A DNA stretch of 64,000 nucleotides from Ariolimax columbianus (lineage: Eukaryota > Mollusca > Gastropoda > Stylommatophora > Arionidae), in the NCBI GenBank assembly GCA_036924085.1, contig JAVGWX010000019.1, forward strand, positions 19,158,293-19,222,292, given 5' to 3'. The notes below the pieces were generated by a model. It was not told the DNA's origin, made no database searches, and was given only the letters and a program-made list of their open reading frames with translations. Positions 24,901 to 39,900 of this stretch are shown here, piece by piece. How positions within the stretch are numbered: the stretch's first letter is position 1; the number at the start of each line of letters is the position of its first letter. The translations under genes were made by a program, and so were the position numbers.

Positions 24901-27900
24901 ATGGACAAGGGACATTAGAGAGGTTCTGGGACTGACAGAGGCAGACCGAGAAGAAGATGAATAAGGGATATTAGAGAGGTTGTGAGACTGACAGAGGCAG
25001 ACCGAGAAGAAGATGGACAAGGTTCATTAGAGAGGTTCTGGGACTGACAGAGGCAGACCGAGAAGAAGATGGACAAGTGACATTAGAGAGGTTCTGGGGC
25101 TGACAGTGGCGTAGGTGGGAGGACTGGCCAGGGATAAGGTGATCGACAGATCGGCTATCTTAAGAGCGACATTCTGCAGAGGACATACTACATGATGTGT
25201 TAACTATTATTCTCAAATGTAATCTCCCACAGTATGGGGTGATATGTAGATGAGGCAAAGCATAGCACGACACCCTGGAGAACCTCAGTCCACCGACATC
25301 AGCACGCTCAGTATGTAAGGAAAGCCACTGCAACCTGCCATTTTAACGCCTTTTTCAGGGCACTCAAAAGAGTAGACTTACTCATTGTGGACATTCGACA
25401 TCAATCAATCATCATTCTCAAATGTTGTCTCCAACATTCTTGGAAGCTTACAACTAGGGTACCCCATGAGGGCCTCATGCTCATACTGGAGCCTCAAAGG
25501 AATAATCATCATCAGATGTGACCTCTGAAATGTAAGACTTTCAAATTATAGAATTAGTAACTGCTCTTATAACTTGATAACCTTACAGGAGGTCGCATGA
25601 GTCGTGGGGAAACCCCTCCTGGTTCCAGTGGTGACCCCTCTGACCAGTCAGAATATTTATATGAAGTTGGTGCCACAGGAGGCTCATCCAACAAACCCAA
25701 GCCACAGGTACGGACTGGCAAGCCAGCTAGTTTACAGGTAAGTTGTTGGTCACACAATCCATTTGTATTTGTTAGATATCTATATTTGTTTACAGTGGTA
25801 ATGATAAGTTATGCATGATCACTACACACCTGGCAACACACTTTGTCCACCTATCCACTAGCTTGTGGGTGCCCTCTAGAAAAAAGTCTTTTGGTATGAC
25901 TTTTAACCAATTTTGCACCGCCTCCATTACCTCGATGTCAGCTGTCTTGCGACCCATCTGCTGCACACTTTACTATAACCAAGGTCATCATGGACAATTT
26001 TGTGCGCAGCAACGTGACTCATGTTGAAATCTACGGCTATTTAATTAAGTGACTTGTCTGTTGCCGTGGACTAGCTGATCGATCTGGTTCACTGTGTTAG
26101 TTGCCGCGCTTGCTGGTCTCACTGTGGCTAATTATTTTGAGCAACTCTCGTAAAACCCCCTCCATCTCCTTGACTATGGATATGAGGAGACGTCAATCAG
26201 TAACCATAATATTTGATTATTAACAGAATATGTTGTATTAACCATTATCACACTCAATAAAAATAACTGCAATTTCCACTACCACTGAATTATTTTTCAA
26301 TGCTTCACATTGTTCTAGGTTGTTGACTTTGAGAGCCAGTATCGTTTTTGTTTGTTGTTGTATAGATATGATTTGTTTGTATGTAGAGACATAAATGAAT
26401 AAATAACTTGTGGTGTTATTGTTTTTGTTGTGTGTGTGTTAGTTTCTGAAATACAAGATGAAGGTGAAAATGAAAAACAGCACAAACATTCAGACCTGCC
26501 CGCTTTCAGCGTCCCTTGCTTAAAAAAAAAAAAGACATGATTATCAATGTTTACAGATGGCCATATCTGTCAGTTTCCACTATAAACGTAATTATAGTAT
26601 CTACATAAACAATCTAAACAGATTTACCTCAGAAAAATCTGTTGCAAATACTTAACGTCCCCATTCTCAATAATGGGTGAATCTTCAAATCAAATGAAAA
26701 ACATAAATCATTTCCAAAAGTCTAACACAAATGTCAATAACACCATTGTTTTTAAACAATACAAGGCGGAAGTCAAACTCTCTCAAATTTAATGAGCCGT
26801 ATGTTGAGACTATTTCTACGCAGCCTGTTTGATTATATGTGATTAGATTGGCCGTCGCTATGCTACGGTATCGTAAGTCGCATACCGGCGACCGTAACGA
26901 TGCAATTTTTGTGATGTCAGTCACTTTGCAGCGACGGAAGTGCTGTAAAGGTTAAGGTTAGTCGTTGACTCCTCCTCGTATATGTTCATGTTGTAGCCAT
27001 CCATTCTGGACCTATAATAAGTCTTGTAAATGCTTTCTGTGATTAGCCCTCTAAACAAGGTCAGCAGTTTAACTCTGATGATGAAGACAGTGATGAGGAT
27101 GATGATGATGACGACGATGATGATGATGAACATCCACGAGTGGAAGGGTCAGTATCAACCACTAAGGCAGTGTTTATTTATCTTCTAGTTTCAAAATTGT
27201 TCTATTATGTCACATGCATTTAGATACCCATTTTTGGGAAAATCCATGAAATTACCACATAGCAGATCAGCATATCTGTTAGTTTCTACTGCAAATGTAT
27301 TTATAAGATCTACATAAACAAACTAAACAAACCTACCTAGAAAAATCTATTGAAACAACTTAACTTCATCACAATCAATAATGGGATAACATTCCAAATC
27401 CATGTGAAACAGAAAATAAACCATTTAAAATGATCTGAAGACAAAATTGCCATTGCATTGTCATCAGGACAGAAAAGTTCTTGGCTTTGATTCAAGAATT
27501 TCAATAGCAAAACCAGTGTTAACACAACGAATACACCGCAGAGTATACAGAGACATGGCCCCAGGCGAATTTGTTTACCAATGGTTCAGTAAAAGTTAAG
27601 TACCTACCTTTTAAGAAACTTGACTCGTTAATTAATTTGAAAATAATTTGATTGTAACAGAAGGGTACAGAGGTAGAAACATTAGCAGTGTAGATGATTC
27701 ATTCAATCTGCCCTAGCACTATTTGTATTTGTTTTGCAAACAAAATATATTTTGTTGTTTTGTGGAGAGCTCAGTGATCTTGAGGTAAGGTGCCGGAGGT
27801 TGCGAGTTTGAATCTCCGTGGAGACGGATTTTTTTGCGTGGATTTTCTGGTAAAAATCCCCTGATTTCCAGGTAGTGAGATTGATCTCCCGTGTTCAGTG

Positions 27901-30900
27901 TCGACTATGTTAAAAATATCTTGGCAGAAATAAAAAAAGAGTAGGCTTAATGGCCACTGCCTGGACAAAAACAATTATAGTAAAAAATCTAGACTAAAAT
28001 CTAACCTTGACTTAGAATACTAAAGTCTCTAACAACTTCATTCACTGACAGTAGCGTAACTACTATGGGACAAAACTTTACTTAGTATACTGAAGTCTCT
28101 ATCATCATTCCCTGACAGTAGTGTAACTACTACGGGACAAACCTTGACTTAGTATACTGAAGTATCTAACAACGTCATTCCCTGACAGTAGAATTAATAT
28201 TTTTTAAAACTACTTTTAAAAAAAAATTAAAATTTTAAAATCCTTAAAATGTTATATTGTTATTTAATTTATAAAGAACTATACAAATAAGTGGAGCCGC
28301 ATAGCGCAGTGGTTAGCGCGCTGGCTTCGCATCTGAGTGGTCCTGGGTTCATTCTCAAGTTGAGGCTGTAATGTTTTTTTTCAGACCGCAATGGCTCCCG
28401 GGTCAACCCAGCCTTAAATGGGTACCGGTTCAGTCCGGGAAGTAAAAGCGGCGAGGGAGAGTAGATGGCTTTCACCCTCATATAGCCGAGCCTTTGAAAT
28501 GTGAGATCGCTAACACCTCACATCCCTACGGCAGTAATGCTTTGGGATACTTTACTTTTATACAAATAATCCAAGTAAATGTCTTAGTCGGCCTGTACTT
28601 CTACAGGTCTAGATGCCCCTGTCAGGTTCCAGCTCTAGCATGAGCTAGATGTAGCCGTGAGGAGGATTTCCTGCTTAGTGGGCTAGGTATGAGCAACTTA
28701 TTACTGCTCTGCTTTTGGACAAGTGCTGTGGAGGGTGGTTAACTGATGTGCGAATCCGTGTTAATAGATTCAAACGCTAGAGCAAAGTAGACCCGCAGCC
28801 TGTTAAGTGCCACCTATACGGCTTTAAAAAAACCACCCTGCCATGTCATACACTTAGTTGCCTCTTACGACATGCTCTCTGTGAAACAGTGGTGTTATTC
28901 TTGTCCTTTTCATTCACAAATACACCAGCAGATTGAAATCCAGAAAAAGTTTTTTGCGGACTGTACAGCCCTCAGATCAGAGCCCCGAGAGATACCACAT
29001 AGAAAAGTGGCACCAAAAGAATGAAGGTTGGATGAAGATCAAAGAAGAACTTGACCAGGACATAATTTGCCATATACTATGTGGCGAAGTGGTTAAGCCG
29101 TCAGCCTCGTGATCACGTGGTGTGGTACGACTCCGGACTCCGCTGTCCTTTTTACGGGTGCTTGATGGATCCCCTGCATCTTGTAGTCGCCCCCTAGTCA
29201 TCTTGTCCTTTACTTGCCACTAGGGTTGGGCGGCTCGAGACGAGAGTAGCGCAGTTAATCTTTATTAAAAATAGCGATAGCAAAATAAATTATGCCATCA
29301 TCGTCTACGATAGACGGCAGCCTTTGCTTTGCTTTTTTACGTGGAGATCTCTACATAGGTTAAGAACATGTGTGTCTAGGTGTGGGTCTAACCTGAAAAA
29401 GTGGGGATTTGCAGACAATGAATATTGCAAATGTGAGACAGTTCAGGACCCGGAACACCTGATTATATGTCCTAGGATGCAGGAATCCTGTCCAGTGAAG
29501 GACTTGATGGTGGCAAATGTGGGGCTGTTCAAAACCTGGAACACCTGATTATATGTCCTAGGATGCAGGAATCCTGTCCAGTGAAGGACTTGATGGTGGC
29601 AAATGTGGGGCTGTTCAAAACCTGGAACACCTGATTATATGTCCTAGGATGCAGGAATCCTGTATAGTGGAGGACCTTGATGGTGGTACGTGAAAGAGCA
29701 CTGACAATGGCTGATTTTTGGGTGAAGACTATGTGAGGTTGTCGGACACGGAAAGTAAGTACGAGGCGTGCTCAAATGAAACTGGACTAAACTGAAACAG
29801 TGAACATATGTACAATGTGCATGATGTTACTTCTGGTGTAAACAGCACATACCAACCGTCAAGTTTGCCAAATTTAATTATTCTCTGACTCATAGTTTCC
29901 TCAGTAGACCGTTGAAAACATGGCGGGTGTGATACAGAATGCATCTAGAGCAGATCAGCAAACGGTGATTTGGTTTCTAACAGTTGAAGGATGTTGATCA
30001 GTTGACATTCATCACTGAATGCAGGCAGTGTATGGTGACAAAAGTGTGTTGAAGACAACCGTGAAGAACTGGACAACGATGTTTAAAGAAGGACGTGATT
30101 TAACGTAACAATATGCGCCTGACCTGGTATTGGAAGATCTTTCGTTAATTCACATCTTTCTTTAAACATCATTGTCCCGTTCTTCTCTTCACCGTTGTCT
30201 TCAACACACTTTTGTCATCATACACTGCCTACAGTCTGCAATGAATGTCAACTGGTTGACATCCATTAGCTGTTAGAAACCGAATCACCGCTCACTGATC
30301 AACTCTGGACGGATTCCATATCACACCTACCATGTTTTCAACGGTCTGCCGAGGAAACTGAGTTGGAGGACAATTAAATTTTGCAAACTTGATGGTTGGT
30401 ATGTGCTGTTTACACCAAAAGTGACTTTATCATGCACATCGTACATATGTTCACTTGTTGCAGTTTGGTTCAGTTTCATTTGAAAACGTCTCGTAATTAC
30501 CCCGGCGGACCACTTGGTATATGTATGTGTGCTAATATAAAAAAATATGATTTTCAATATTATATGCATACTATCTGGAATACACCTTTTGAGTTGTATA
30601 CGTTTTGAAAACGGGAATGGCGTTCTGACATTGTGTAATGGGTGTATGGGGTAAAAAAATATTGATGAACCCTGACATAGTATATTATAATATGTACATT
30701 TTTGGTTTTATTTGCTTGTATTTTGTAGTGCATATGATCCAGCTGATTATGAGAGCTTATCTGTCTCCGCTGAAATTAAGGAGCTGTTTCAGTATATCAC
30801 AAGGTAAGCTGTGATATCCTTGAGGTAATGTCATTGAACTAACTACCAGCTTTTATTGAGATGATCGTCATCAGTAAATCACAAACTGGACTAAACACAA

Positions 30901-33900
30901 ATATGGATCCTGCAGAGTGAGCTGAAGTAGCCCAGTGCGAGTGATCGGATTTCGGCCTCCAGTTGGTGCAGGATTTTTCCAATCTGAAAACGGCTCCAGT
31001 GGTTGACCCAGCTTAAAAAATTGGGTTACCAGAATTATCTGGGAAAATAAAGGTGGCTGGCGTGATGACTACATCACCCGTAGTGTGCCATTGGTAAAAT
31101 AAAATATGGGCCAAACACAATATTCCCAATATGCCACACTGGTGTGTTAACAAGATCTTTACTTTTTTACTTTTATGGATCTTGGAGAGCATGAGTTCTC
31201 AAACTTTTTGAAAATTGTATCACTTAAATAAACTTGTAAAAATTCATGTACCACTATGTTAAAATTTGGAAATTCAGACTTTGTGCAGCCAAGAGTACGC
31301 GTTTATGGTTAGAGTACAAATAGAATAAAATAGCAGTCTTTCACACAATCCAAGTTTTATTGTATTAATTATTGCAAATAAACTATTATTTACTTTTAGT
31401 CAATACTAATGTGATGGGTGAGCTTGTTGTGGGATTCTGTGGCGAAGTGGTTAAGCCATCGGCCTCATGATCAGGTGATGTGGGTTCGACTCTGGACTCC
31501 GTCGTCTTTTTCACGGGTGCTTGATGTGGAGTCCCCTGCATCTCGTAGTCGCCCCCTAGTCGTCTTGTCCTTGACTTGCCACTGGGGTCGGGAAGTTCAA
31601 GACGAGAGAGTGAGGATAAAAAGTAGCGCAGTTAATCCTTGCTAAAAATAGTGCTAGTAAAATTAATTATGCCATCATCGTCTACGATACACGGCGGCCT
31701 TTGCCTTTGCCGAGCCAATCTTTGATATATCAGCAACTTTATCTTTGTTAACTTGAAATATGTCAGGTTCAAGCTGCAATTGTGTCCTGTTTATTTTCAA
31801 TACATAACAGGGCAGAAAACACAATCTCACACAAATATGATGTGTTGAAGGGCATTAAAAATGTTAATGCTTTGTCTGAAATAATTTTGTGTTCAGTTGT
31901 TTATCTTTGACCAAATATTGCACAAGCTGGCCTACTTTTAAAACTTTTGAGATTCCCTCCCTTAACATGAAATTTTAATTAGCTGATCTCTTGAACTGAA
32001 AAATTCGGCTGAAGTCAGATCTGTCAGACTGAAAGATGTGAATATCGCAGTCAATATGTAAACTACAACACAATGCAATGCATTCCGTTCTCCAGACAAC
32101 ATACTGTTACTTACAAAACCCTTTTTAGGGCTTTGTAGCCGGAGGTTGAGAATGAACAAAGAAGAAGAACTGGAAAATTATTCAACATAGTTTCTGAAAT
32201 AGATGAATGGGATCTTTTATTTTCCACATTTTCAAGGACACAGATAAGTTGAGTACCATCGACATTCATAGTGCGATTTTCGGGATGTCAGTCAATTTGA
32301 ATCGTCTCTAGTGCCGTAAGGTGCGATTTTCAGGATATCAGTCAATTTGAATCGTCGCTAGTGCTGTAAGGTGCGATTTTCAGAATGTCAGTCAATTTGA
32401 ATAGTCGCTAGTGCCGTAAGGTGCGATTTTCGGGATGTCAGTCAATTTGAATGGTCGCTAGTGCCGTAAGGTGCGATTTTCAGAATGTCAGTCAATTTGA
32501 ATCGTCGCTAGTGCCGTAAGGTGCGATTTTCGGGATGTCAGTCAATTTGAATCGTCGCTAGTGCTGTAAGGTGCGATTTTCGGGATGTCAGTCAATTTGA
32601 ATCGTCGCTAGTGCCGTAAGGTTAAGCTCCTTACGACACCCAACTGCATAGGTGAAATCAAAGCTAACTAATATGCTTTCATTAACTTTGTTGACCTGAT
32701 GTATTGGCATATGATTTTTCCTAGAATACAACTGATTGAACAGGTCCAATTGGTTTATGTTGCACATGAATAGAATGATCGATTTGCACAAGTACATTAA
32801 CAATTTTATTATTTTGGGGTGTTTAGTTTTTTTGAGCTGTTGTCTTGAGCTCTACTCATTGGACTCCAGCTGTCCTGTCTTCATTCTTGATCTGACGTTA
32901 TGTGACTACCACGCTCTTTTATTTCCCTGTTTGTTTCAATCTAGTACATGTCTGGTTATCTTGTTTTGTTTCTGGTTGAGGAGCAAGTTTGAAAATGTAG
33001 CTTATCGTCTCTATGCCTTTTTATGAAGCTCACCTGTCATATTAACTCTGCCAGGTACACACCACAGGCCATAGAGTTGGATCATAGATTGAAGCCCTTT
33101 ATTCCAGATTACATACCTGCAGTTGGTGACATTGATGCATTCATCAAGGTATATGCCATGATTATTAGACTGGCCACTTCCAAACACTTCAGCATATAAC
33201 AGTTTATAATTGAGATTATAATGCAATAACCCAATAGTTAACTCATTAATATGACAGTTTGTATGTGCAACTATATTCCAATTACCCGACCGTTAATTCA
33301 TTCATACGACAGTTTTTAAGTACAACAATTTGCCAATTATCTGACCGATAATTCATTCATATGACAGATTTTACATACAACTGTATACCAATTACCTGAC
33401 AGTTAATTAACTCATATGTCAGTTTTCATGTACAATTATATCCCAGTTACCCTACAGTTAATTCACTCATATGTCAGTTTTCATGTACAATTATATCCCA
33501 GTTACCGTACAGTTAATTCACTCATATGTCAGTTTTCATGTACAATTATATCCCAGTTACCGTACAGTTAATTCACTCATATGTCAGTTTTCATGTACAA
33601 TTATATCCCAGTTACCGTACAGTTAATTCACTCATATGTCAGTTTTCATGTACAATTATATCCCAGTTATTCTACAGTTAATTAACTCATATGTCAGTTT
33701 TCATGTACAATTATATCCCAGTTACCCTACAGTTAATTCATTCATATGTCAGTTTTCATGTACAATTATATCCCAGTTTACCCTACAGTTAATTCACTCA
33801 TATGTCAGTTTTCATGTACAATTATATCCCAGTTATTCTACAGTTAATTAACTCATATGTCAGTTTTCATGTACAATTATATCCCAGTTACCCTACAGTT

Positions 33901-36900
33901 AATTCATTCATATGTCAGTTTTCATGTACAATTATATCCCAGTTTACCGTACAGTTAATTCACTCATATGTCAGTTTTCATGTACAATTATATCCCAGTA
34001 ACCATACAGTTAATTCACTCATATGTCAGTTTTCATGTACAATTATATCCCAGTTTACCGTACAGTTAATTCACTCATATGTCAGTTTTCATGTACAATT
34101 ATATCCCAGTTACCATACAGTTAATTCACTCATAAGACAGTTTTCATGTACAATTATATCCCAGTTACCCTACAGTTAATTCACTCATATGACAGTTTTC
34201 AATTATGCCTTGACATAAATAACACTGTACTGCTGACATTTCTGTAAATTTTAAATTAGTTTTTAGTTTTATCACTACTTTAGTCTTGGTGCTGAGAGTA
34301 AATATGTGACACTTGGTGCTGGGAGCATCAGTGCTACTTTGTGCTGGGAGCATAAATGTGCTACTTTGTGCCGGGAGCATAAATGTGCTACTTTGTGATG
34401 GTAGCATAAATGTGCTACTTTGTGCTTGTAGCATATGTATGCTACTTTGTGCCGGGAGCATAAATGTGCTACTTTGTGCTGGGAGCATAAATGTGCTACT
34501 TTGTGCTGGTAGCACAAATGTGCTACTTTGTGCTGGGAGCATATCTGTGCTACATGGTGCTGGGAAGCGCTGACAGTACTTAATGTTTTATTTTTTAAAA
34601 ATTATTTGTTTGTGTGTCTTGTAGATTGCACGGCCAGACAACAAGCCCGACACTCTAGGCCTGACAGTTTTAGATGAACCCTGTGCCAAGCAGAGTGACC
34701 CAACAGTTTTGGATCTTCAGTTGAGAGCTATATCCAAACAGGCAACACCCAAACAACTGGTCAGTTCTTCTAAGTGTAAACTTTCTTAAAATATAATTTT
34801 GCCTTTTTAACTCAACCAGACCTGAGGCCCTGAACCTAACTGTCTCCTATACCTGGGCTCCGGAGCATTACAGAGAGAATACCAACATGAAATAGAAAAA
34901 TGTTAGTTACATGCAAACAAGTGGTTAGAATAAGATGGAACTTGGAGACATTGTAGAAAATAGGTCTACCTTTCATCTAGCGCCAATATTCCACCTTTGT
35001 GTGCCAATCCACCCAGCAGGAGGAACCTTCATCACCACCTAGATCTCCCCCATCAGCTGTTTGAGGGACACGCCCCCCTTCTCTTAGTATCGATCTAGCT
35101 CTAGATCTACAAGGTTCAAGATTCTCCTCATCACTCGATCTCTCACTGTCTGTGTCACTTGAACTGGAAACGTATTCTTGATGAAATTCTGACTCCTCAG
35201 AGTCTGAATTAACCAAAGTATCGATCACCTGTTGGACTGTCATAAGCCTAGACCTACTTCGCTTTCCTGTTGAAGTGCTTGGTTAATCAGCCGCTCGTTT
35301 CATTGTGAATTTTTTCACGTTAAACCACACAAAGTCAATTCAAACATGGGGGCAGACATTTGCAATGGCTAATCATTAGGTTTGACCACGATTGGTTGGT
35401 TATTTTTAGATTGTGACGCATTTTTTCACGTACTACCCAAAGTACAAAAAATTCGGTCCAGCGGTATAGCAGCAAATTTGGAAATTTCTGAAAAATGGGT
35501 ACAGCGGTCTGGTAGGGTTAAAGTAGATCAATGAAAAAAAAACTAAAACACTCATTTTGTTTGCAGGCTTCTCATAATGTGTGTTCAAGTTGTTTAATTT
35601 TGTTTGTTTGTAAAGTCATCATTATTATTTACCTGTCACTTCAGATGATGGAGTACAGGTCCAACACTGCATTTGGTTTACATGAATTAGCTTTTAGGAA
35701 ATCTTCAATCACTTTCAGCCGCGTAGCGCAGTTGTTAGCGAGCTGGCTTCACATCTGAGTGGTCCTGGGTTCATTCCCCAGTTGAGGCAGAAATGTTTTT
35801 TAGATCGCAATGGCTCCCGGATAGACCCAGCCTTAAATGGGTACCGGTTCAGTCTGGGAAGTAAAAGCAGTGATGGAGAGGAGATGGCTAGCCAAGCCTT
35901 TGAAATGTGAGATTGCTAACAGCCCACACCCTTACGGCAGTAATGCTATTGGTTACTTTACTTTACTTTTTACAATCCTTTGTTTGCAGTGGTTTCAATA
36001 GTAATGGTTTTTTACAAGGGGAGGTTGACAGCCTAATGCACAACTTTTCATTGTTGCTTGACACGACATACTCAGAAAGAAATAATGTTTTGTTCATCAG
36101 TGGAACCACTTGGCGAGTCCATTAACGAACAATCAGCAGCACGGGCAGTAGGAAGAGTTGATTGTTTCCCATGTGAGCAAATCTTAAACTCCAAACCGAT
36201 TTCTCAACAGCTCACAATGACCGTTTGCTGATGAGGCCTTTTCTAATGTCACCAAGATCCGCACCTGGATATTGATACTTTATTTACTTTAATCTGAGGC
36301 CGTCACAACGAGACAGTGGGAACCTCGTACATTCATTTTTGTGCGATTGTTTTAACTTAGAATAATGACGGAGATGTTGTTCGTCTGCTGTGCAAAGTTT
36401 TTGGTGAATATTTGCTGTTTATTCATAGTGGATGAAGAGACATGTAGGGTTGGTTATATCTTCAATATTTTCTGTGTCTTTTTGCTGTCGAAGATGAAGT
36501 GTTAGAGAATTCATTTGGCTTTTGCGAGGGAGGGTAGGGGTGGCCAGTTCCCTTTCTCTCATTGTTTTGCCGTACCACAATCTCTAAAAACTATCTTTCT
36601 GTACATCTCATTTTCCATTCAAAGTACAAGTGACCTGAAAAAACAAACATAAGTAGAGTAATAAAGATAGCTTAATGAGTGTTTATTAAAACAATCTGAA
36701 ATTTTGAAAGTAAAAAGTAAAGATCCCGATTTCACACCTGTATGGCATATTAGGAATATTGGTCAGCGAACTAGAGCTGCCAAGACTCTTCTACACCTCC
36801 ATATAGTGATCCTGGATAACAGGCTGCAACAGAGCAGACTGGCTAAGGAGAAGGGATCGAAGAGGGAATGATGCTAACCCGGTACTAAAAAAATGCTTGC

Positions 36901-39900
36901 TGAAGTCGGATGTGTTGGACTGAAAGGTGCAAATATCGCAGTCAAGCTGTAAACGATGACAAACACATTCCATTCTCTGGACTACATTCTACTACTTGAG
37001 CTCTTTTCAGGGTTTGGTTGAGAACGAACAAAGCCAAGCCATACTCCATACGAAACAAGCCATGTCTGAAATAATCTCCTCTACACAGAATATTCTGCGA
37101 TGTCCCACCACGAGAAGACCAGGAGCTGGACTTCTACAGATTGCAGCTATTTGTTGCACATAAAGAATGTATTAAATATTTAGAGCTCTTTCATCAATTC
37201 CACTCCAGCTATGACAGACCGCACTTGGGACTGATCACTTAGTCTGAAGATATATGCTCAAACTTTTTTTGATCACTTCAAAATTAATATCTAGTATGCA
37301 CACTACACTGCTAGGGTAATGTAAATTTTTTCTCAACTATATAGTGTCATTGATACACACACGAAACTTTTCAGAAAATTCATTCCATGAAAAAAATACC
37401 AATATAGCACGTTCTATAACATCATTGTGCACCATGAATGGAGATACATAGATGCTGCGTACGATTTCATGGAGAACAAGGAAGAGAGCTTCTATATTAA
37501 TCTGTTGCAAAAATATAAAAGCTAACTTCTGAAATATGGCGAGATTTAGATACATCATAACTTAACTTAACGTCTTTATACTGGTTTAGAAGACTCTGCA
37601 GAGTCTGTATACAACCAGTTTCATTTACATCACTTTTCTCTAAAAGCTATGTGCATCCAATTTATTCTTAAATGCATTAACTGTCCCTGCCTTCACTACC
37701 TCCCGTGGCAATGCATTCCAAGCATTCACCACTCTCTGACTAAAAAAATATTTTCTTATATCTAATCTGGACCTCTCTTTAGTTACTTTGTAGCTATACC
37801 CTGTTGTTCTTGTGGGTGGCTGTATTTTAAAAAACTTGTTATAGTCTAATTTATCCATTCCTTTGATCATCTTATAAGCCGATTTTTCGGAGTCTTTCCT
37901 CATAACTGTAATTCTGGAATCCCACTATCAGCTTTGTCACTCTTTTTTTAATTCTTTCCAGCATGTTTATATCCCCTCTATGATAAGGACTCCACACCTG
38001 TACACAGTACTCCAATCTAGGTCTATGGAAGCCCATCTTCTACAAGTTTCTAAAGAATTGCACACACACACTTCTTGTTGGGGGGAAGAGAAAAGTAAAT
38101 TAGTTTAAAAGTAGTTTGTTACATGACTTTTGATACATTTATAATGAACTAGTTTTGACTAAGCAGTAAATTGACCATTGCTTGGTGAGATGCTAGTACT
38201 AAGGTATATATACGAGGGGTGTTCAAATCAAACCAAGACTTTGTTTTAGTTCTACCTGAATGGGTTATAGCGTGATGGAACTACTATCATTAGTTAGAGA
38301 CACGTGTGTCTTTTTACTGCTAGGTGGCCCACTTACTGTGGTCCAGTCACATGACAGACAAATGAAAATGGCAGACAACACTGTTAGTGCTTGCATGGAA
38401 CAGTGTGTTGTGATGAAGTTTCTTGTGAAAGAATGCGTGCACCTGCGAAAATTTACAGAAGACTGCAATGAAAATACGTTGGTGAGACACTCAGCCACCG
38501 TAAGACATTTGAAGGGTGTAAACGTCTTAGAGAATGCCGTACATCCGTGAGTGATGATCCCGGTCGTGGTGGCTCTCACCCAAAAAAAGTGATGGGCGAG
38601 TGTTTTCTTGGACAAACCTTGGCATCATTCATATTGATTTTCTTCCCCATGGTGCCACTAAATAACAGTGAACAGTATATACGCATTTTGAGTGATGTGC
38701 ATAACCGTCTGCTGAAAAAAATGGCCTGGTTTAATCACAGAGTATCCTGCTCCTGCAAGATAACGCTCGACCTCATACGGCTCACCGCACTGTGTGCCAT
38801 TTTCAGCAACTTGACTGGAAGGTTTTGCCACATCCACCTTACAGCTCAGACCTTGCTCCAAGCAATATCCACCTGTTCGAACCCCTCAAAGAATTTCTGG
38901 CAGGTCAGCACTGATGAGGAAGTGAAACAGCCTGTCCTGGATTGGTTCATACAATGCATACTGACATTATCTTTCTACTCTGAAGCATTTCAAGCATTAC
39001 CTAAACACTGGGATAAGTGCAGAAACGTTGCAGAAGATATCTAAAAATAAATGGCATTTTCATTACTTAAAAAAAAAATGTTGTTGCCTTAACAAAAAAA
39101 AAGTCCCGAATTGACTTGAACGCCCCTCGTATATAAATTGTATATGTCAAGTACAAATAGCGTATGTGGTGAAAAAATGTGTCTTTAGTATGTTTAAATC
39201 TGGACCTTCTGACATATAATTATCTTCCTATTTTCATCTACAAAACATTTTATTTATAGATAAAATAAAGAAAATAACATTTAGTTCATTCTTTCATGTG
39301 CTCAATGAGAGCATTTGTATAGATGCTAATTTCCTTTTTTTTTATGCCCAAAATAATAAAAAACATAATGTGTCCTTTTTAAGGGGGTCATTATAGCTGG
39401 GAGATAAAGGCGCTTGCCTCTCAAGGAGTGAAAGGGGGGGGAGGGGGAATTGATTCCCGTAAGTGTCCACTGGTCTCAAGGGAAGTGGGACCAGTGCCTA
39501 GTCACATTGGAGATTGACCAAAAAAACTCTGAGATCCGTGTACATGTTGTGCACAGAAAAGAACTCTTGGCAGTTGAAAACCGGTTCAAGTAGACTATTA
39601 ACTGCAGTCTGGGCATAATTTTTAAAATAACAAAATTCTTACTCAGAATACAATCTGCTTTTCCCCGTGAGCCGCAGGAAGTAAAAATAATGGTAACTAA
39701 GAAAGAACGAACTATAGATACACATGTTTGAATACCAGGATTCGAAGTATGCTTCAAGAAACAAACCCATATTAAGGGTGATCCTGTGTTAGGTGTTTGA
39801 CCCCATGCCATCAACACAGGTGGGGCAGCCATAAAACCATAATTAAACTAAAGTATCTGGTAAAACCGGCCGTGTGTAACACTTGAGATGTAATGTCTAT

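Noticed and set aside
28292..28370. Possible tRNA genes at SINE heads (also 29079, 31437, 48952, 54698, 56893)
   Set aside because: A and B boxes are present, but each is fused to a dispersed body and tail and the cloverleaf is incomplete. They are tRNA-derived SINEs.
33636..34179. Repetitive + strand frames (SVFMYNYIPV, QFSCTIIS)
   Set aside because: Artefact of the 55-bp intronic array.
34275..34573. Repetitive frames on both strands (LLCAGSINV, LCSQHKVAH)
   Set aside because: Artefact of the 27-bp array.
38265..39044. Longer frames on both strands in the mariner at 38.2 kb taken as genes
   Set aside because: Only scattered pieces match transposase; the frames cross TIR-bounded transposon debris.
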